The notes beneath the pieces are model-generated. The model had not been told where the DNA came from and did no database searches. It was given only the letters and a program-made list of their open reading frames with translations. The position numbers and the translations under genes were made by a program. Positions 60,638-64,000 of a DNA stretch of 64,000 nucleotides are shown here, in pieces (the stretch's first letter is position 1; every line of letters starts with the position of its first letter). The stretch comes from Artemisia argyi (Eukaryota; Streptophyta; Magnoliopsida; Asterales; Asteraceae). The DNA lies in contig CM060704.1 of assembly GCA_030686995.1 (NCBI GenBank), forward strand, positions 116,352,042 to 116,416,041, read 5' to 3'.

Positions 60638-61307
60638 GATTCTTCATCCAGCCTTTAGTCAAATAACCCTACTTTTTAATAAGAAAAGAAAAATAAAAAT
60701 AACTAAAATTATATATAAATTCAAAAACAACTTATTAAAGTACCTGGTGTTTTACGAGAACAAGGATGCTACAGATGTGTGTGTTTTCCAGAAAATAGAT
60801 GAGATGAGATGGTGAGGTTGAGCAGCAGCAGCTGTGAAGATGGGGTTAGGGTTCGGAGGTAGATTGTATGATTTGATGGCGATGGTGGTGGAGGTTGTTT
60901 GGTGACAGGAGAGATTATGGAGAAAGGGGCCTTTCTAAAAAAAATGTGGTGAAGGGGTTATGGTTTTTTTGAGATGAAAATTTTGGTTTGGTTTGGTGGA
61001 GTGGGAATGAAATTTTTAAATGAAAAAACAAAATTTCAAGTCCCGCCGTAAAGAGATGATAGACCGGTGTTGATTTAGAAAACGGTCTGATGTGTCAAAC
61101 AAATCAAAAGCGGTGTTAAAGTTGGAAACAGGTCTGGATAGCTCTTTTTCGAGACAGGTCTTTATCATATAACCAGGTCTTGATGTATTTTACTAATAGA
61201 GACCGGTTTGAATTATTAAAACCGGCCTTGATCCTATTTTTCTGGTTGGAAATGTTTTTCTAGACCTGTCTTTTGATAAAAGGGTCTCCATGCAGGGGTC
61301 TCTATTC

Positions 61308-62101
61308 CTTTTCGTTTTTACTTTCTGATGTAACAGTTTGAGGAGTAAGACGAGGACAGTCGCTAGTTGAGTCATGTCACGTGCAAATATGAAGATATTC
61401 ATTTCCTGTAAATCGTAACCAGATTTGTGTTTAGAACCCGGAAAATATTTGTGTTTAGAACCTGGAAAATATTTGTGTTTTGAATATGAGATTAATGTGT
61501 AAACCGGAAAATTTTGTGTTTTGAATGTGATTACTGTGTTTAGAACCTGGAAAATATTTGTGTTTTGAATATGATTTAAGATAAAATTGCCTGTATGGTA
61601 GTATCATTTGGGGATACAAAAAGTGTTATTTATGAATTAGCTTTACTCACTGATCATTTAGTCACTAAAAGTGAACTTTTGCTCACTATTAGTTGTAAAA
61701 GAAAGTGGCTAAAACATTTTAAATAGGCTTTGGTGTAAAAGAGATTGACACCTTTGCCTACTAAAAGAGAATAGTCACTAAAAATTTGACCCTTTTGCTT
61801 ACTAAATATTGTGTAAGGATAGACTTTTAGTGATGGCTTCAGTAGTGACTGTTTTCTTTTTAGTGGGAGTTGCCAAAATAGCATTTAGCAACTATTTTCT
61901 TATCTTTTGCTCACACTTGAATTAGTGAGCACATGTCACAAATTTTGTAGTGTGAGATGAAACTTGCGATGAACTACATGGAGGATCAATGGATTTGTTT
62001 ATGATGTTCACACAAGTTTTGTGGTCAAGTCTCACTTTTGTAAAATAAAATCTCTAGGCACTTGACGTAGATGAAGTTAATGATGGTGAAGATCAATTCA
62101 C
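61308..62101. repeat. Direct duplication, right copy
   Basis: 794 bp, matching 57692-58462 with few differences. One is an extra GGAAAATATTTGTGTTTAGA-type unit near 61440-61463. It contains a second copy of the CACTA element 1 right terminus (ending 61952). It continues past GATCAATTCAC into CAGCCTTGC, where the left copy has the CACTA element 2 end. Confidence 0.95.
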
Positions 62102-62812
62102 CAGCCTTGCTTTTGGGTTTGTTTCAATCATATAATAAACTCTTGGAATGAAACCCAAGGTAGAAATGTATACCTTTCTTATCCTCTTTAAACACACAGC
62201 GCTACATAGACCAGCTCATACATGCGAATCACTTCAATGGTTTTCTATTTGGATTCAATTCTTCGATTCCTTATTGAATTCTGATTTGGGATAATATTAA
62301 GTACGTACTGACTGTTGGCAAGCTTTCTTTACGTTTATAAGAGTTTGAATGAGTAAACCAACTTGTATGTTACTGAAAACTCTGAGATTTTTCTGTGAGA
62401 AAATAAGTTAATATTAATGTTAACTACTTATAATAGAGAAATGTGCAAGTGAAATATTGAGTTTTCAACACTTGATCAAATGAGAGAGAAAGTGACTGAT
62501 CATATCAATTAGTATTTATTTTGATTAATTCAGTAATGAATAGTTTCTTAAAACTAAATTATACTGTAATTAATACTATTATTAAAATACCTCATTACTT
62601 AAAAGTAGAATGATTTATTCACATTGTACAAACAATTAAAAGCATATCTACCAATTAAAACACCATTTACTAAAAAGTATAATAAAATTTTCATAATGTA
62701 CAATTTAAATAAGCTACAACATAATTCATATGAAATAATTAAACACACTAATTAATGTTATTTTTAAACACCATAAAATGAAAAGTACATGTTATTATAC
62801 ACATTATACAAA
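62102..62812. other. AT-rich intergenic DNA
   Basis: No supported feature. Confidence 0.4.
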
Positions 62813-62821
62813 CTAATAAAA

Positions 62822-63130
62822 GGGATAATTAGTAAAATAGCCCGGTTGCCCTGGGTCTAGGCATATTTAGCCCGTTTTTGAAAAATTCACGTTTTAGCCC
62901 GGGTTGCCCTGGGCAACTAGTGCATAGCTAACTACAGAGTGCCACGCCGGGGCAACTATTTTGTATTTTGGGCAACTTTTTTGTTTTTTAAGCAACTTGA
63001 GGACACTTGTCATCTTTCGGTTGGCTATACGAAAGTTGCCCAGGGCAACCTGGGCTAAAACGGGAATTTTTCAAAAACGGGCTAAATATGCCTAGACCGT
63101 AGGGCAACGGGCCATTTTGGTAATTTTCCC
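62822..63130. mobile_element. Fold-back MITE with 9-bp TSD (MULE-like)
   Basis: Long inverted arms: the left runs GGGATAATTAGTAAAATAGC then GGCATATTTAGCCCGTTTTT, and the right is the inverse ending GGTAATTTTCCC. Near-identical 9-bp flanks CTAATAAAA (62813-62821) and TTAATAAAA (63131-63139) suggest a Mutator-type TSD. The core has repeated GGGCAACT units. Confidence 0.78.
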
Positions 63131-63139
63131 TTAATAAAA

Positions 63140-63640
63140 CACACAAAGCTTCATACAACCTAACAAGTTGAGTTTGAAAACTGGACGGGACCAACGGGTT
63201 CAACCGGGAACTGCTGTCGCCACCGGTTCGGCTAACCAATAAAAACCATCCGAAAACGAACCAGAGAGGACCAGTTGAAACCGATACAAACTAGTGAATC
63301 AGCCTCATCGAGATCTATTTCTCCGATTAATCGTCACAGGGTACCCAAAGGAAAAACTGAAAAGTGAAAAGTTGAAACTAAAAAAGGAAATGTTGAAAAC
63401 ATATATTATAAAAGGAAACTAAGCCAGTTTGACTTTCTTACTAGCAACTACTAGTTTTTATCTTTTGACTAAATTATTTTAACTCTAAGTGAGCTATCCT
63501 AACAGGTTTTAACCACTAATTATCATAAGATCTCAAAATTCCAAGTTGACCCAAATGCTACTTTAAAATCTGATCTATAAAACAAAATAAGCAATTTAAG
63601 AAGCTATGCCATGAGACTTATATATAACTTATACTAAACT
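63140..63640. other. Intergenic, no feature seen
   Basis: No gene or repeat border recognised. Confidence 0.35.
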
Positions 63641-63644
63641 AAAA

Positions 63645-63825
63645 TTAGGGATAGCAAAAAAATCGGTACCCGATGGAGACTCGATCCCCATACCCGATTT
63701 GACTGGGGAATCCCCGAGTTGACTGGGGATGGGGAATCCTCTGAATTATTAAACCGGGGATGGGGCGGGGATGGGGATAACATAAATCCCCGAACCCGGC
63801 CCCGACCCCGATCTTTCTAGTGTAT
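63645..63825. repeat. GC-rich repeat with G-quadruplex motif
   Basis: A block rich in CCCGA and GGGGAT phrases (ACCCGATGGAGACTCGATCC to CCCCGACCCCGATC) in otherwise AT-rich DNA, resembling the interior of a MITE whose ends I could not fix. At 63756-63776 four runs of four G are separated by loops AT, C and AT, a textbook G-quadruplex motif on the + strand. Confidence 0.7.
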
Positions 63826-64000
63826 AACTATTTAAAATTTATATGTTTTATCCATACTCGATTAATTTGTATATGTACATGTACATATGTTTATGAATAT
63901 CGACATTTATGTTTATATGCATATGTGATATTTATAAGATCAAACACATTTAGATTTAGAAGTAGAAGTAACAATTACATATTACTTAACTATTTTATCC

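Larger units (their letters stand above)
58460..61307. mobile_element. CACTA-type element 2 carrying an E2 gene fragment, right TIR lost
   Basis: The left end is CACTACTACATAAAAGGC (58460). Both sides carry arrays of AGACCGGTTTT / AAAACCGGTCT subterminal repeats, typical binding sites for CACTA transposases. At the right, the inverted counterpart stops at CTATTCCTTTT (61302-61312), where ATGTAGTAGTG should follow, so the terminal 11 or so bases are missing. No transposase is seen. The interior holds E2 exons and a nested MITE. Confidence 0.75.

Overview
This is nuclear DNA of a flowering plant, almost certainly a eudicot. The evidence is GT-AG introns in recognisable plant genes, tRNA-derived SINEs, Ty1-copia and Ty3-gypsy-type LTR elements, Helitrons, CACTA elements and hAT/Tourist MITEs. 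Asteraceae is my guess from the style of the repeats, but the sequence does not prove it. I see no prokaryotic-type system.

Three loci look like ordinary genes: an intronless F-box gene (2713-3933, +), an 18-exon dymeclin gene (13654-23831, -) and an unrecognised five-exon gene for a 160-residue protein (49161-51237, +). The dymeclin model was assembled exon by exon with consistent phases, giving 725 residues and a Gly2 N-terminus. A truncated duplicate of its last two exons lies at 3-590.

Layout. 1-2.2 kb: dymeclin 3' duplicate, two SINEs with exact target-site duplications (TSDs) and a 391-bp Helitron. 2.7-3.9 kb: F-box gene. 5.1-11.0 kb: inactivated Ty1-copia element inserted inside another SINE. 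11.7-12.1 kb: possible metallophosphoesterase fragment. 12.9-13.4 kb: hAT-type MITE swollen by a TA/CA microsatellite. 13.65-23.8 kb: dymeclin. 24.4-24.8 kb: Tourist-like MITE. 26.7-38.5 kb: one LTR family present as two solo LTRs and one nearly intact non-autonomous element. The TSDs are exact in all three, and the U3 regions carry repeated TGACGNCGTCA palindromes. 34.9-41.5 kb: degraded exons of unrelated genes (prolyl oligopeptidase, kinesin-14, serine carboxypeptidase), perhaps carried by a Helitron. 43.0-44.8 kb: Tourist-like and hAT elements. 45.5-48.3 kb: probable minus-strand Helitron with an arginyl-tRNA synthetase pseudogene. 52.1-61.3 kb: two CACTA-type elements with host-gene exons, one with RING-E3-like and zinc-ribbon pieces and one with an E2 ubiquitin-conjugating piece. 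They are joined to a 0.8-kb direct duplication. 62.8-63.1 kb: fold-back MITE. 63.76 kb: G-quadruplex motif.

The window is best read as a few genes in a transposon-rich region where DNA transposons repeatedly picked up host exons. The strongest points for follow-up are the adjacent gene-carrying CACTA elements and their rearranged junction, the palindrome-rich LTR promoter family, and the mosaic of captured exons at 35-41 kb.
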